Part shown: one piece after another, positions 1 to 7,602 of the stretch | Layout: each line of letters starts with the position of its first letter | Numbering within the stretch: position 1 is the stretch's first letter | NCBI GenBank assembly: GCA_031263565.1 | Contig: JAISFR010000045.1 | Coordinates: forward strand, 1 to 43,367 | DNA from: Candidatus Adiutrix sp. | Lineage (GTDB): Bacteria > Desulfobacterota > Desulfarculia > Adiutricales > Adiutricaceae | Direction: 5' to 3' | Length of the DNA stretch: 43,367 bases | The notes under the pieces: model-generated | Databases searched by the model: none | What the model was told of the DNA's origin: nothing | The model's input: only the letters and a program-made list of their open reading frames with translations | Program-made: the position numbers and the translations under genes

Positions 1-2063
1 TTGACCATGTCCGGCCAGGTGAATTTCAGACGCTCGGGGCTCACCCCCATGGGCCGCAGGGCTTCGTGGGCCGTGCCCACCGCCCCGGCGTCGGCGCCCT
101 GGCCGTGGTCTTCCCAGGAAGTGCAGACCGTGATGCTCTGGTCGGGGTTCAGTTCCACATAGGCCTGGGAGGAATCCGGGCCGTCCAGGCCGCAGCCGTA
201 AGTGCCCAGGCCGATACCCACGCCTTTTTTATGGGTGGCCGTGGATTCCCGGGCGGCCTTTTCCCTGGCCGCCTGATAGAGCGGGCGCAGCTTGTCGATC
301 TGTTCGGGCAGGGAATAGGCGTCGGGGGTCTGGCCGCTGGGGTTGGTGGCCCCGGGCCGATAGACGTTTTTATAACGCAATTCCAACGGATCCAGCCCCA
401 GTTTTTCGGCCAGCTCGTCCATGACGATTTCGGTGGCGAAACAGGCCTGGGTGCCGCCGTAACCCCGGAAGGCCGAGCCCCAGGCATGGTTGGTGCAGAT
501 GGTCCGTCCTTCGCCCCGGATGTTGGGAATGTCGTAGCCGGAACCCATGAACTGAAGGCCGCGCAAGGTCAGAAGATCTCCGAACTCGCAGTAGGGGCCG
601 TGATCCACGTCGTAGTCGGTTTCCATGGCCAGGAGCTGGCCCTCTTTGTTGGCGGCCAGCTTCAGGTTGATGTGGAAGGGGGAGCGTTTGCCGGTATACT
701 GCATCTGCTGCTTATAGGTGAAGTTCAGAAAGCAGGGCCGGCCCGTGGCGATGACGCAGGCGGCCACAATGGCCTCGCAGGTCGGGCTGAATTTGTAGCC
801 GAAAGTGCCGCCCATGGGGTTGGAGGCCAAAAAGAGTTCCTCGGGCTTCAGACCCAGTCCTTCGAGAATCATGGCGTGGTGCAGGTGGATGCCGATGGAT
901 TTGCAGTGGATGTGCACCCGGCCCTGTTCGTCGTAATAGCCAAAGGCCACGTCCGGCTCCAGGGGCATGTGGGGGGTGCGGCTGGTGACGATGAAATCCT
1001 CGGCCACCACGGCCTCGGGGTCGTTCATGAAGGGCGCCGTATCGGCCCCTTTTTCAATAACGCAGGTGTAATAATGGTTGGGCGTGCCGGGGTGGATCTC
1101 AATGGCGTCGGCATCCCGGGCCGCCGGGGCCGAGAGGTAGGCCGGCAAAAGCTCCAGGTCGACCTTGACCTTTGCGGCGGCCGCGTCGGCTTCGGCCTGG
1201 CTGAAGGCGCAGACCACGGCCAGGGCGTCGCCGTACTGAAAGACTTTTTTATCGCAGAGAATGGGCCGCTCAAAGCCGTCGCCTTTGTTGCCGGCCATCG
1301 GGAGGCCGTTAATGCGGTTGCGCCCCTTGATGTCCTTATGGGTCACCACCTTGAAGACTCCGGGCATCTTTTCGGCCTCACTCGGGTCGAGGCCCTTGAT
1401 GTTGGCGTGGGAGACCCTGGCCTGCACCAGGGCCAGAAAAAGTTTGTTGGCCGGAAGTTTCAGTCCCAAATCGGCCCCGTAGTCCAGCGAGCCGGTGACC
1501 TTGGAGAGAGCCGTCGGCCGGGGATACTTGGAACCCCAGAGGCGGCCGTCGTCAGGCAGATTGCAGTCCAGTTCGGATTCCGGCATTTCGCCGCGCATGA
1601 CTTTGGCCGCGTCCATGACCGCATCCACCAGGGGGATGTAGCCGGTGCAACGGCAGGCATTGCGGTTTTTCTGGAACCAGTCGCGCACTTCCCCGCGGCT
1701 GGGCTGGAGATTGCTTTTCAGGAGGGCCAGACTGGACATGATGAAGCCCGGGGTGCAGAAGCCGCATTGGGCCCCGCCGTGTTTGATCCAGGCCTTTTGA
1801 AGGGGGTGGAGTTGGTCGGGGCTGCCGAGGCCTTCGATGGTCAGGATTCGGGCGCCTTCCGGCACCCGGTCCATTTTCAGGATGCAGGAACGGGTCAGTT
1901 TGTCGTCCATCAGCACGTCGCAGGCCCCGCATTGGCCTTCGCCGCAGCCGATTTTGGTGCCGGTCAGGAAGAGCTGTTCGCGCAACACGGTTGACAGCTT
2001 GGCCTGGGGATCGACGAACAGGTTGCGTTCCAGGCCGTTGACAAAAATTCGTTTTTGAATCAT
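1..2063 (-). CDS. mop: Molybdenum aldehyde oxidoreductase (Mop-type), 3' part beyond the window
   Basis: Oxidises aldehydes to carboxylic acids with a molybdopterin-cytosine-dinucleotide cofactor and two [2Fe-2S] clusters, without a FAD domain. The visible 687 residues start MIQKRIFVNG. Cluster cysteines lie at 40, 45, 48 and 60 (plant-ferredoxin type) and at 100, 103, 137 and 139, the numbering I recall for D. gigas Mop (907 residues). The Mo-binding part shows the GGTFGYKFSP and AFRGYGGTQA motifs. About 220 C-terminal residues, including the expected catalytic glutamate, lie outside the window. The ATG at 2063 follows an AAGGAG ribosome site. It is divergent from an iron alcohol dehydrogenase, so it may oxidise that enzyme's aldehyde product. 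Family call is very secure; the substrate is not known. Confidence 0.95.
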   Translation of the reverse strand, partial: MIQKRIFVNGLERNLFVDPQAKLSTVLREQLFLTGTKIGCGEGQCGACDVLMDDKLTRSCILKMDRVPEGARILTIEGLGSPDQLHPLQKAWIKHGGAQCGFCTPGFIMSSLALLKSNLQPSRGEVRDWFQKNRNACRCTGYIPLVDAVMDAAKVMRGEMPESELDCNLPDDGRLWGSKYPRPTALSKVTGSLDYGADLGLKLPANKLFLALVQARVSHANIKGLDPSEAEKMPGVFKVVTHKDIKGRNRINGLPMAGNKGDGFERPILCDKKVFQYGDALAVVCAFSQAEADAAAAKVKVDLELLPAYLSAPAARDADAIEIHPGTPNHYYTCVIEKGADTAPFMNDPEAVVAEDFIVTSRTPHMPLEPDVAFGYYDEQGRVHIHCKSIGIHLHHAMILEGLGLKPEELFLASNPMGGTFGYKFSPTCEAIVAACVIATGRPCFLNFTYKQQMQYTGKRSPFHINLKLAANKEGQLLAMETDYDVDHGPYCEFGDLLTLRGLQFMGSGYDIPNIRGEGRTICTNHAWGSAFRGYGGTQACFATEIVMDELAEKLGLDPLELRYKNVYRPGATNPSGQTPDAYSLPEQIDKLRPLYQAAREKAARESTATHKKGVGIGLGTYGCGLDGPDSSQAYVELNPDQSITVCTSWEDHGQGADAGAVGTAHEALRPMGVSPERLKFTWPDMV

Positions 2064-2241
2064 ACAGGTCTCCTTCAGGAACCCCGGATGGGGGCGCCCC
2101 GGCCGCCCGGGCAACGGCTGGGGCATAATGGTGGGCGGGATAAAGCTGAGGGCGGCTGGTCCTCAACAGGCATCAACAATGGTCTTGGGGGCTGTCCGGT
2201 CCGGCGGCCGGGACTCGTCAAAAAAAGATATAAATATTAAT

Positions 2242-2251
2242 ATTTGGCTAT
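2242..2251 (-). promoter_or_regulatory. Conserved ATAGCCAAAT element over the mop -10 box
   Basis: Minus-strand ATAGCCAAAT. The same core occurs at 2345-2354, 8837-8844 and 8876-8885, always in the promoter regions of this alcohol/aldehyde module. Likely a regulator binding site; the GntR-family protein at 5091-5933 is the obvious candidate by position only. Confidence 0.5.
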
Positions 2252-2278
2252 TATATTTTAATTTGATTTATAACGCAA
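2250..2278 (-). promoter_or_regulatory. Candidate sigma-70 promoter of mop
   Basis: Read on the minus strand, a TTGCGT -35 box (2273-2278) is followed after 17 bases by a perfect TATAAT -10 box (2250-2255). The conserved ATAGCCAAA element begins inside the -10 box and runs downstream, a position typical of repression. Start site not mapped. Confidence 0.5.
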
Positions 2279-2342
2279 GCTAAATAATGGAAAATTACTG
2301 CCAGTAAGATGATGATATTTTTAGATAAAAAAATTATTAAAA

Positions 2343-2357
2343 AAATAGCCAAACATT
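2343..2357 (+). promoter_or_regulatory. 15-base conserved upstream element of adh1
   Basis: AAATAGCCAAACATT lies 12 bases upstream of the adh1 -35 box. The identical 15-mer occurs at 8873-8887 on the minus strand, 11 bases upstream of the adh2 -35 box. Its position immediately upstream of -35 fits an activator site. Confidence 0.6.
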
Positions 2358-2369
2358 TGAAAATTTGGG

Positions 2370-2399
2370 TTGACAGCTTCAGATATGATGTGATAGGAT
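2370..2399 (+). promoter_or_regulatory. Candidate sigma-70 promoter of adh1
   Basis: A perfect TTGACA -35 (2370-2375) is followed after 18 bases by TAGGAT (2394-2399), a 4/6 match to the -10 consensus. The implied leader is about 145 nt. The weak -10 and slightly long spacer fit an activated promoter. Confidence 0.5.
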
Positions 2400-2550
2400 T
2401 TTACTCATCTCGAAACATAATCTTTAAACGGCCTTTCTTAAAACAACAGGGTTAAGCCCCGGCGGAAATGCAAAATAAACCGCCGCACTGGCCCGGACCG
2501 CTCCGCCGAACGGCCCGATTCCACTTTACTATTCAATTCAGAAAGCGAGT

Positions 2551-3708
2551 ATGTTTATGGCTGACTTCCTGTCTCCCTCCGTCAATTTCATCGGCAAAGG
2601 CACCTTGGCTGAAATCGGGCCCCGGACCAAAATGTTCGGCACTAAAGCCCTGATCGTCACCGACAAAGTTCTCTCCGGCCTCCCGGGCGGCCCGGTGGAC
2701 CAGGTTAAAAAACACCTGGAAACGGCCGGCATTCCCTACGCCATCTACAATGAAGTGCCCCCCAACCCCCGCGACACCAGTGTGGCCGAGGGCAAAAAAA
2801 TCTACCAGGCTGAAAAGTGCGATGTGCTGGTTTCCGTGGGCGGCGGCTCCCCGCACGACTGCGCCAAGGGCATCGGCATTGCCATGACTCATCCCGGCGA
2901 TCTTTATGCGGATTACGCCGGCATTGAAAAACTGACCAATGCCCTGCCGCCGATCCTCTGCGTCAACACCACCGCCGGCACGGGCAGCGAGGTCACCCGC
3001 CACTGCGTCATCACCAACACCAAGCAGAAGGTCAAATTCGTCATCGTCAGCTGGCGGAATCTGCCGATGGTTTCCATCAACGATCCCGAATTGATGCTGG
3101 CCAAGCCGGCCGGGCTGACCGCGGCCACCGGCATGGACGCCCTGACCCACGCCGTGGAGTGCTACATCACCCTGGCCGCCAACCACATCACCGACGCCTT
3201 GAGCCTGAAGGCCATCCGCCTGATCAGCGACAACCTGCGCCGGGCTGTGGCTTACGGCGAAGACCTGGAAGCCAGGGAGGCCATGGCCTATGCCTCGGTC
3301 ATGGCCGGCATGGCTTTCAACAACGCCGGCCTGGGCTACGTCCACGCCATGGCCCACCAGTTGGGCGGCCTTCTGGACATGGCCCATGGCGTGGCCAACG
3401 CGGTGCTCCTGCCCCATGTGGAGCGCTGGAACCTGATGGTCAATCCCAAGAAATTCGCCGACATCGCCGTGGCCATGGGCGAGAACATCGACGGCCTGGG
3501 CATGATGGAAGCGGCCGAAACGGCCATCAAGGCCATTGAGCGCCTCTCTAAGGACGTCGGCATCCCCAGCGGCCTGGCCTCCCTGGGGGTCAAGGAATCC
3601 GACCTGGAACCCATGGCCGTCACCGCCCTTCAGGACGGCAATGCCGGCTGCAACCCGCGCAAAGGCAACCAGGACGACATCGTGGCCATGTTCAAGGCCG
3701 CTATGTGA
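2551..3708 (+). CDS. Iron-containing (group III) alcohol dehydrogenase, adh1
   Basis: NAD-dependent oxidation of a primary alcohol, or aldehyde reduction, in the cytoplasm. The 385 residues are the usual family length. The dinucleotide-binding GGGSPHD motif is at about 97-103. The metal ligands are D196 and H200 in GMDALTHA, H265 in YVHAMAHQ and H279 in DMAHG, close to the 196/200/263/277 pattern of E. coli FucO. An in-frame ATG two codons downstream (2557) is an equally possible start; no strong Shine-Dalgarno distinguishes them. It is divergent from mop and followed by a membrane protein and a regulator. It may supply aldehyde to Mop. Substrate unknown: ethanol, a diol or an omega-hydroxy acid are all possible. 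Confidence 0.93.
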   Translation: MFMADFLSPSVNFIGKGTLAEIGPRTKMFGTKALIVTDKVLSGLPGGPVDQVKKHLETAGIPYAIYNEVPPNPRDTSVAEGKKIYQAEKCDVLVSVGGGSPHDCAKGIGIAMTHPGDLYADYAGIEKLTNALPPILCVNTTAGTGSEVTRHCVITNTKQKVKFVIVSWRNLPMVSINDPELMLAKPAGLTAATGMDALTHAVECYITLAANHITDALSLKAIRLISDNLRRAVAYGEDLEAREAMAYASVMAGMAFNNAGLGYVHAMAHQLGGLLDMAHGVANAVLLPHVERWNLMVNPKKFADIAVAMGENIDGLGMMEAAETAIKAIERLSKDVGIPSGLASLGVKESDLEPMAVTALQDGNAGCNPRKGNQDDIVAMFKAAM

Positions 3709-3800
3709 GCCTCAGGCCACTGGTCAGATAAAGCCAAAACTTTCGGCGCCGAGGGGCTCCGGTCCAGCAGTTCTCAAAGTAGGCCCGATTATAAAAATAG

Positions 3801-3839
3801 CCGGTCGCCCCGGAGAGGGCGACGGAGCGGAGCGACCGG
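3801..3839 (+). other. Alternative hairpins between adh1 and the membrane protein gene
   Basis: GTCGCCC (3804-3810) can pair with GGGCGAC (3817-3823), while CCGGTCGC (3801-3808) can pair with GCGACCGG (3832-3839). The two stems share bases and exclude each other. No U-tract follows. The rest of 3709-4005 holds nothing else that I recognise. Confidence 0.45.
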
Positions 3840-4005
3840 TCAGGTCGGCCAATCCGTCCCCTGCCGGGCAAAAATCGCCCTTTTGGCCCGGCTACGACCA
3901 GAGCGCTTGAAGATGGAAAGCTACTTTGAGAATCGCTGGCTCCGGTCGCGGAAGCGGTTCCGCGGCCGGGCCGGCTTTATCCGGGGCGCTGGCGGGGAGG
4001 AAGGC

Positions 4006-4992
4006 ATGTTCACTTTTGAAACTGTTTTGATGGCTTTCACCGGGGGGCTTTTCGGGGCCGCCCTGGGGGCGCTGTGGTCTTTCTGCCTCTGCGGCCTGGT
4101 GACCATGATCGGCTGCGCGGTCGTTCTGGCCGGCGGGCCGGATTTTCTGCTGCTTCAGGTCGGCCTGGGGCCGGTCTTCGGCCCGCAGGCCGGGGGTTTT
4201 CTGGCCGGGGTCATCGCCGCTTCCTATGCCGGAGCCCGGGGCAAACATCCCGGCGGCTCGGGCCGGGATATCCTGACCCCCCTGATCGGGTCATCCTGGG
4301 ATGTACTGCTGGTCGGCGGCCTGGGGGCCGTGGCCGGGGTGCTTTTGCCGCCGCTTCTGGCCTCCGTTCCCGTCATCCGGGAATTCGACCACCTGGGCCT
4401 GTCCATCATCGTGGTGACTTTTGCCGCCCGGGCCGTTTTTTATAAGGAAGGCCCCTTCGGCCGCAAAGATTCCATCGCCAGACACGGCCTGATGAGCACC
4501 GACCATTACGGCCTGTCCTGGGTCGGCTGGATGTCGCCGCCGTCGCGGCTTTTGATCGTCGGCGCGGGCGCCGGCGGGCTGGCCGGAGCTGTGGCCCGTT
4601 TCTCAAGCGAAGCCCTGGGGCCCCTGGCGGCTGCCGGCTCGGTCAGTCCGGCCGGGGCGGCCACCGTGCCCATTATTTTCTGTTGGGGTCTTTCGGCGGT
4701 GATGCTGACCGGGCTACAACTGGGGCAGGGCAATGTCCAGAAGGTGCCGGTGACCCATTGCATGGCCGTGCTGGGGGCCCTGAGCTTCATTTACACCGGT
4801 TCCCTGATCGGGGCGGTGGCCGGCGGCATTTTCGGGGCCTTTCTCCAGGAACTCTGCGCCCGGCTCTTCATCAACCACGGCAGCGATCACCTCGACCCCC
4901 CGGCGGCCGGCATCGCCTTTGGCGTTTTCACCCTCAATATCATTTTTAAACCGGAATGGTTTGGTTTGGCCCGGCTGCTGGCCGGGAATTAA
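4006..4992 (+). CDS. Polytopic inner-membrane protein of unknown function
   Basis: The 328 residues form roughly eight hydrophobic segments rich in glycine and alanine, for example around residues 8-45, 60-75, 95-115, 125-140, 175-195, 215-240, 255-285 and 300-320. I cannot assign it to a named transporter family. The reading frame stays open further upstream (from 3883), but the ATG at 4006 is chosen because GGGGAGG lies five bases before it and the membrane topology starts there; the upstream extension is arginine-rich and unlike a membrane protein. It follows adh1 on the same strand and precedes the GntR regulator. By context it could move the alcohol, aldehyde or acid handled by this module. 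That is inference only. Confidence 0.75.
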   Translation: MFTFETVLMAFTGGLFGAALGALWSFCLCGLVTMIGCAVVLAGGPDFLLLQVGLGPVFGPQAGGFLAGVIAASYAGARGKHPGGSGRDILTPLIGSSWDVLLVGGLGAVAGVLLPPLLASVPVIREFDHLGLSIIVVTFAARAVFYKEGPFGRKDSIARHGLMSTDHYGLSWVGWMSPPSRLLIVGAGAGGLAGAVARFSSEALGPLAAAGSVSPAGAATVPIIFCWGLSAVMLTGLQLGQGNVQKVPVTHCMAVLGALSFIYTGSLIGAVAGGIFGAFLQELCARLFINHGSDHLDPPAAGIAFGVFTLNIIFKPEWFGLARLLAGN

Positions 4993-5000
4993 CCATTTAT

Positions 5001-5030
5001 TTGATCTTTGGTCATGTTTCGTGTTATATT
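5001..5030 (+). promoter_or_regulatory. Candidate promoter of the GntR regulator gene
   Basis: TTGATC (5001-5006) and TATATT (5025-5030) are separated by 18 bases. TTTGGTCAT at 5007-5015 in the spacer differs at two positions from the TTTGGCTAT core found in the adh and mop promoters and could be a degenerate autoregulatory site. Confidence 0.35.
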
Positions 5031-5090
5031 GTTTAAAAATCAGCCGCGCCGGGGTCGCCACCTTGTGCGGCTTTAAACAGGTTGCGTCTC

Positions 5091-5933
5091 ATGGCTCACA
5101 CAAATAAAAACACGGCCGCCAAAGAGCTGGAGACCGCTCCGGCTTTGGCCCGGAAGCCCCGGCTGATCCGGATCGCTCCGTCCGTCTCGTCTTCTTCAGC
5201 TTCCTTAGGCAAACTCTTTAAGCCGGCCGCCAAAAAAGATAAAATCCCCACAGTCATCATCCGGCAGATCCGCTCGGCCATCATGCAGGGCAAGATTCGC
5301 CCCGGCCAGGCCCTGGCCAATGAAAAGGAACTCATCGAGCAGTTCGGGGTCAGCAAGCACACCCTCCGCGAAGCCCTGCGCACCCTTGAAGGCATGGGCC
5401 TGATCACCATCAAGCGCGGGGCCGGCGGCGGGCCGGTGGTCAGCGAGATCGACATCGACACCGCCCGGGATTATTTTTCCAGCTTCCTCTATTTTCAGAA
5501 TGTGGCCCGCCCGGACATCTCCGAACTGCGCAAGCTGGCCGAGCCCTACATCGCCCGCCGGGTGGCCGAAACGGTCACCCCGGAAGTGGTGGCCGACCTG
5601 GAAAAAATACAGGGCGAATGTCGGGAACTGGTCGAACAGGGCAAAAGCCTGGTGGGCGCCGAAGCCGAAATAATGTTCCACGTCTATCTGGCCCGCCACA
5701 CCAACAACAGCATCCTCTGGGTGCTCATGGATTTCGTCAACAACATGCTGGCCGACATCAAAATGGCCATGAAGCCCGGCCAGGAATTTTCCGAACAGGT
5801 TCTGGTCGACCATCAGAAAATCCTGGATGCCATCAAGGCCGGCGATCCGGATCAGGCCGAACAGGCCATGTACGATCACATCTGCAAAGTGGCCGACGGC
5901 CTGGATTTGATTGACCGCGACGAGCTGAAATAG
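5091..5933 (+). CDS. GntR-family transcriptional regulator, FadR/FCD type
   Basis: DNA-binding regulator of 280 residues. After an N-terminal low-complexity stretch of about 50 residues, a winged helix-turn-helix spans about 52-120 (IIRQIRSAIMQGKIRPG, then SKHTLREALRTLEGMGLI). A C-terminal all-helical FCD domain follows; it usually senses a small organic acid, often through a metal. The ATG at 5091 is preceded nine bases upstream by AGG; a TTG at 5082 is an alternative start. It sits between the two halves of the alcohol/aldehyde module and is the natural candidate to bind the repeated ATAGCCAAA element. A strong terminator follows. Family assignment is secure; target and effector are inferred. 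Confidence 0.92.
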   Translation: MAHTNKNTAAKELETAPALARKPRLIRIAPSVSSSSASLGKLFKPAAKKDKIPTVIIRQIRSAIMQGKIRPGQALANEKELIEQFGVSKHTLREALRTLEGMGLITIKRGAGGGPVVSEIDIDTARDYFSSFLYFQNVARPDISELRKLAEPYIARRVAETVTPEVVADLEKIQGECRELVEQGKSLVGAEAEIMFHVYLARHTNNSILWVLMDFVNNMLADIKMAMKPGQEFSEQVLVDHQKILDAIKAGDPDQAEQAMYDHICKVADGLDLIDRDELK

Positions 5934-5963
5934 AGAACTGCGCCGGTAAGCCGGCAATATATG

Positions 5964-6003
5964 AAGCCCCCTTCAAGCCTCTGGGTCTGAAGGGGGCTTT
6001 TTT
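5964..6003 (+). terminator. Rho-independent terminator after the GntR gene
   Basis: A 12-base perfect stem, AAGCCCCCTTCA (5964-5975) with TGAAGGGGGCTT (5988-5999), is followed by a T-run. It separates the plus-strand regulator from the convergent mmsA-like gene. Read in the opposite direction the tail is not U-rich, so it acts mainly on the plus strand. Confidence 0.9.
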
Positions 6004-6053
6004 GAGCCGAAAACGTGGCCGATGGGAAGTTTCGGAGCTTCCCCGAGGCCGGC

Positions 6054-7574
6054 CTACAGTTCGCGGTTGATGGTGCCTTCCCAGGTGGAGACGCGGGCTT
6101 CCTGGGATTCCTGGGGGGAGACCCATTTGGTGGTCACGGTTTTCACCTTGGTGTAGAAGCGCAGACCGTCCCGGCCGAGGCAGTGGAGGTCGCCGTAAAA
6201 GGAACGCTTGTGCCCGGAAAAGGGGAAGAAGCCCAGGGGCACCGGAATGCCGACATTGATGCCCACCATGCCCCCGTCGGTCCGGAGGCTGAATTCCCGT
6301 CCGTAGTGGCCGCTTTGGGTGAAGATGGAAGAGCCGTTGGCGAAGGGGTTGGCGTTCATCAGGGCCAGGCCTTCCTCAAAGTCCCTGACCCGTTTGACGC
6401 AGAGCACCGGGCCGAAAATTTCCTGGTCGCCCGCGCTCATGCCGGGTTTTACTCTGTCCAGAATGGTGGGGCCGACGAAATAGCCGTTTTCAAAACCTTT
6501 CGGCCGGCAGCCCCGGCCGTCGAGCACCATTTCCGCGCCCTCTTCCAAAGCTTTGGCGATCCACTTTTCCACTGATTCCTTCTGGGCCGCGCTGCCCAGG
6601 GGGCCCAACTGGGTGGCCGGGTCGTAGGCCGCGCCGATCACCAGTTCCAGGGCCAGTTTCTTCATGATCCTGACGAATTCATCGGCCACCGATTCCTGGA
6701 TGACCACCACCGGGAGAGCCATGCAGCGCTGGCCGGCGCAGCCGAAGGCCGAGTTGATGATGCGCCGGGCGGTCCATTCCAGGGGGGCGTCCTCCAGCAC
6801 CAGGGCGTGGTTCTTGGCCTCGGTCAGGGCCTGGACGCGTTTGCCGGCCTTGGCGGCCGCGGCGTATATTTTGAGGCCCACCGATTCGGAGCCCACGAAA
6901 GAGACGCCGTTGATTTCCGGGTGCTCAATCAGGGCGGTCAGTTCTTCCCGGCTGCAGGTGACCAGGTTGACCACGCCCCTGGGCAGCCCGGCTTCAATCA
7001 GCAGCTCCAACAGACGCATACCGGTCTGAGGCACCATGGTGGCCGCCTTCAGCACCATGCAGTTGCCGGCGGTGATGCAGACCGGGATGAACCAGCCAAA
7101 GGGGATCATGGCCGGGAAATTGTAGGGGGCGATGCCCAGAAAGACGCCCACGGCCTCCCGGTAGAGATTGATGTCGTGCCCCCGGGTGGCCTCCATCAGG
7201 GCGTGGCCCTGAAGCTCCAGGGGCGCGCCCAGGGAAAGCTCGCAGGCCTCGATGACCTTATGCACGTCGCCCTTGGATTCCTCAAGATTCTTGCCCATTT
7301 CCGTAGCCACCAAAGTGGCCAGCTCGTCAAAATGCCGGTTGACCAGCTCCCGGAATTTGAAGATCACCTGGGTCCGCATGGCCACCGGCTTGGACGACCA
7401 TTCCGGAAAGGCGGCCCGGGCGGCCAGCACGGCCGCCTCGACTTCCTCTTTGCTGCAGATCGGCGCTTCGGCTATCTGCACGCCCAAGCTGGGGTTCATC
7501 ACCGGCGAATACTTGCCGGAGACTGATTCCCGCCACTCGTTGTTGACGCAGTATTTGAGTTTTTTGACGGCCAT
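6054..7574 (-). CDS. mmsA: CoA-acylating (methyl)malonate-semialdehyde dehydrogenase-like enzyme
   Basis: Aldehyde dehydrogenase superfamily, 506 residues. In this subfamily a semialdehyde is oxidised and decarboxylated with CoA and NAD to acetyl- or propionyl-CoA. The catalytic cysteine is C284 in GCAGQRCMA. The AKNH motif at 253-256 puts Asn where hydrolytic aldehyde dehydrogenases have the general-base Glu, the hallmark of the CoA-acylating MmsA/IolA group. The YNFPAMIP signature is present near 151. The ATG at 7574 is preceded by AAGGAG. It is downstream of adh2, 28 bases away, in an apparent two-gene operon. A plausible role is conversion of a 3-carbon semialdehyde made by the alcohol dehydrogenase into acetyl-CoA. 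Substrate not proven. Confidence 0.9.
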   Translation of the reverse strand: MAVKKLKYCVNNEWRESVSGKYSPVMNPSLGVQIAEAPICSKEEVEAAVLAARAAFPEWSSKPVAMRTQVIFKFRELVNRHFDELATLVATEMGKNLEESKGDVHKVIEACELSLGAPLELQGHALMEATRGHDINLYREAVGVFLGIAPYNFPAMIPFGWFIPVCITAGNCMVLKAATMVPQTGMRLLELLIEAGLPRGVVNLVTCSREELTALIEHPEINGVSFVGSESVGLKIYAAAAKAGKRVQALTEAKNHALVLEDAPLEWTARRIINSAFGCAGQRCMALPVVVIQESVADEFVRIMKKLALELVIGAAYDPATQLGPLGSAAQKESVEKWIAKALEEGAEMVLDGRGCRPKGFENGYFVGPTILDRVKPGMSAGDQEIFGPVLCVKRVRDFEEGLALMNANPFANGSSIFTQSGHYGREFSLRTDGGMVGINVGIPVPLGFFPFSGHKRSFYGDLHCLGRDGLRFYTKVKTVTTKWVSPQESQEARVSTWEGTINREL

Positions 7575-7602
7575 GGGGCTTCTCCTTTATGTTTTTGACG
7601 GC

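Larger units (their letters stand above)
2064..2550. other. AT-rich divergent intergenic region between mop and adh1
   Basis: These 487 bases hold no convincing gene. The centre (about 2225-2400) is strongly AT-rich against a GC-rich background. It contains oppositely directed candidate promoters for mop and adh1 and two copies of an ATAGCCAAA-type element, annotated separately. The stretch 2400-2550 is a leader of about 145 nt before adh1 in which I see no recognisable riboswitch or terminator. Confidence 0.7.

Noticed and set aside
66-1994. Long plus-strand open frame opposite mop
   Set aside because: The minus strand encodes a clear Mop with all cofactor motifs; the plus frame is an artefact of high GC at third codon positions.
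2242-2290. Sigma-54 promoter at TTTGGCTAT elements
   Set aside because: The TGGC is not followed by a TTGCW box at the required distance; nearby sequences give good sigma-70 boxes instead.
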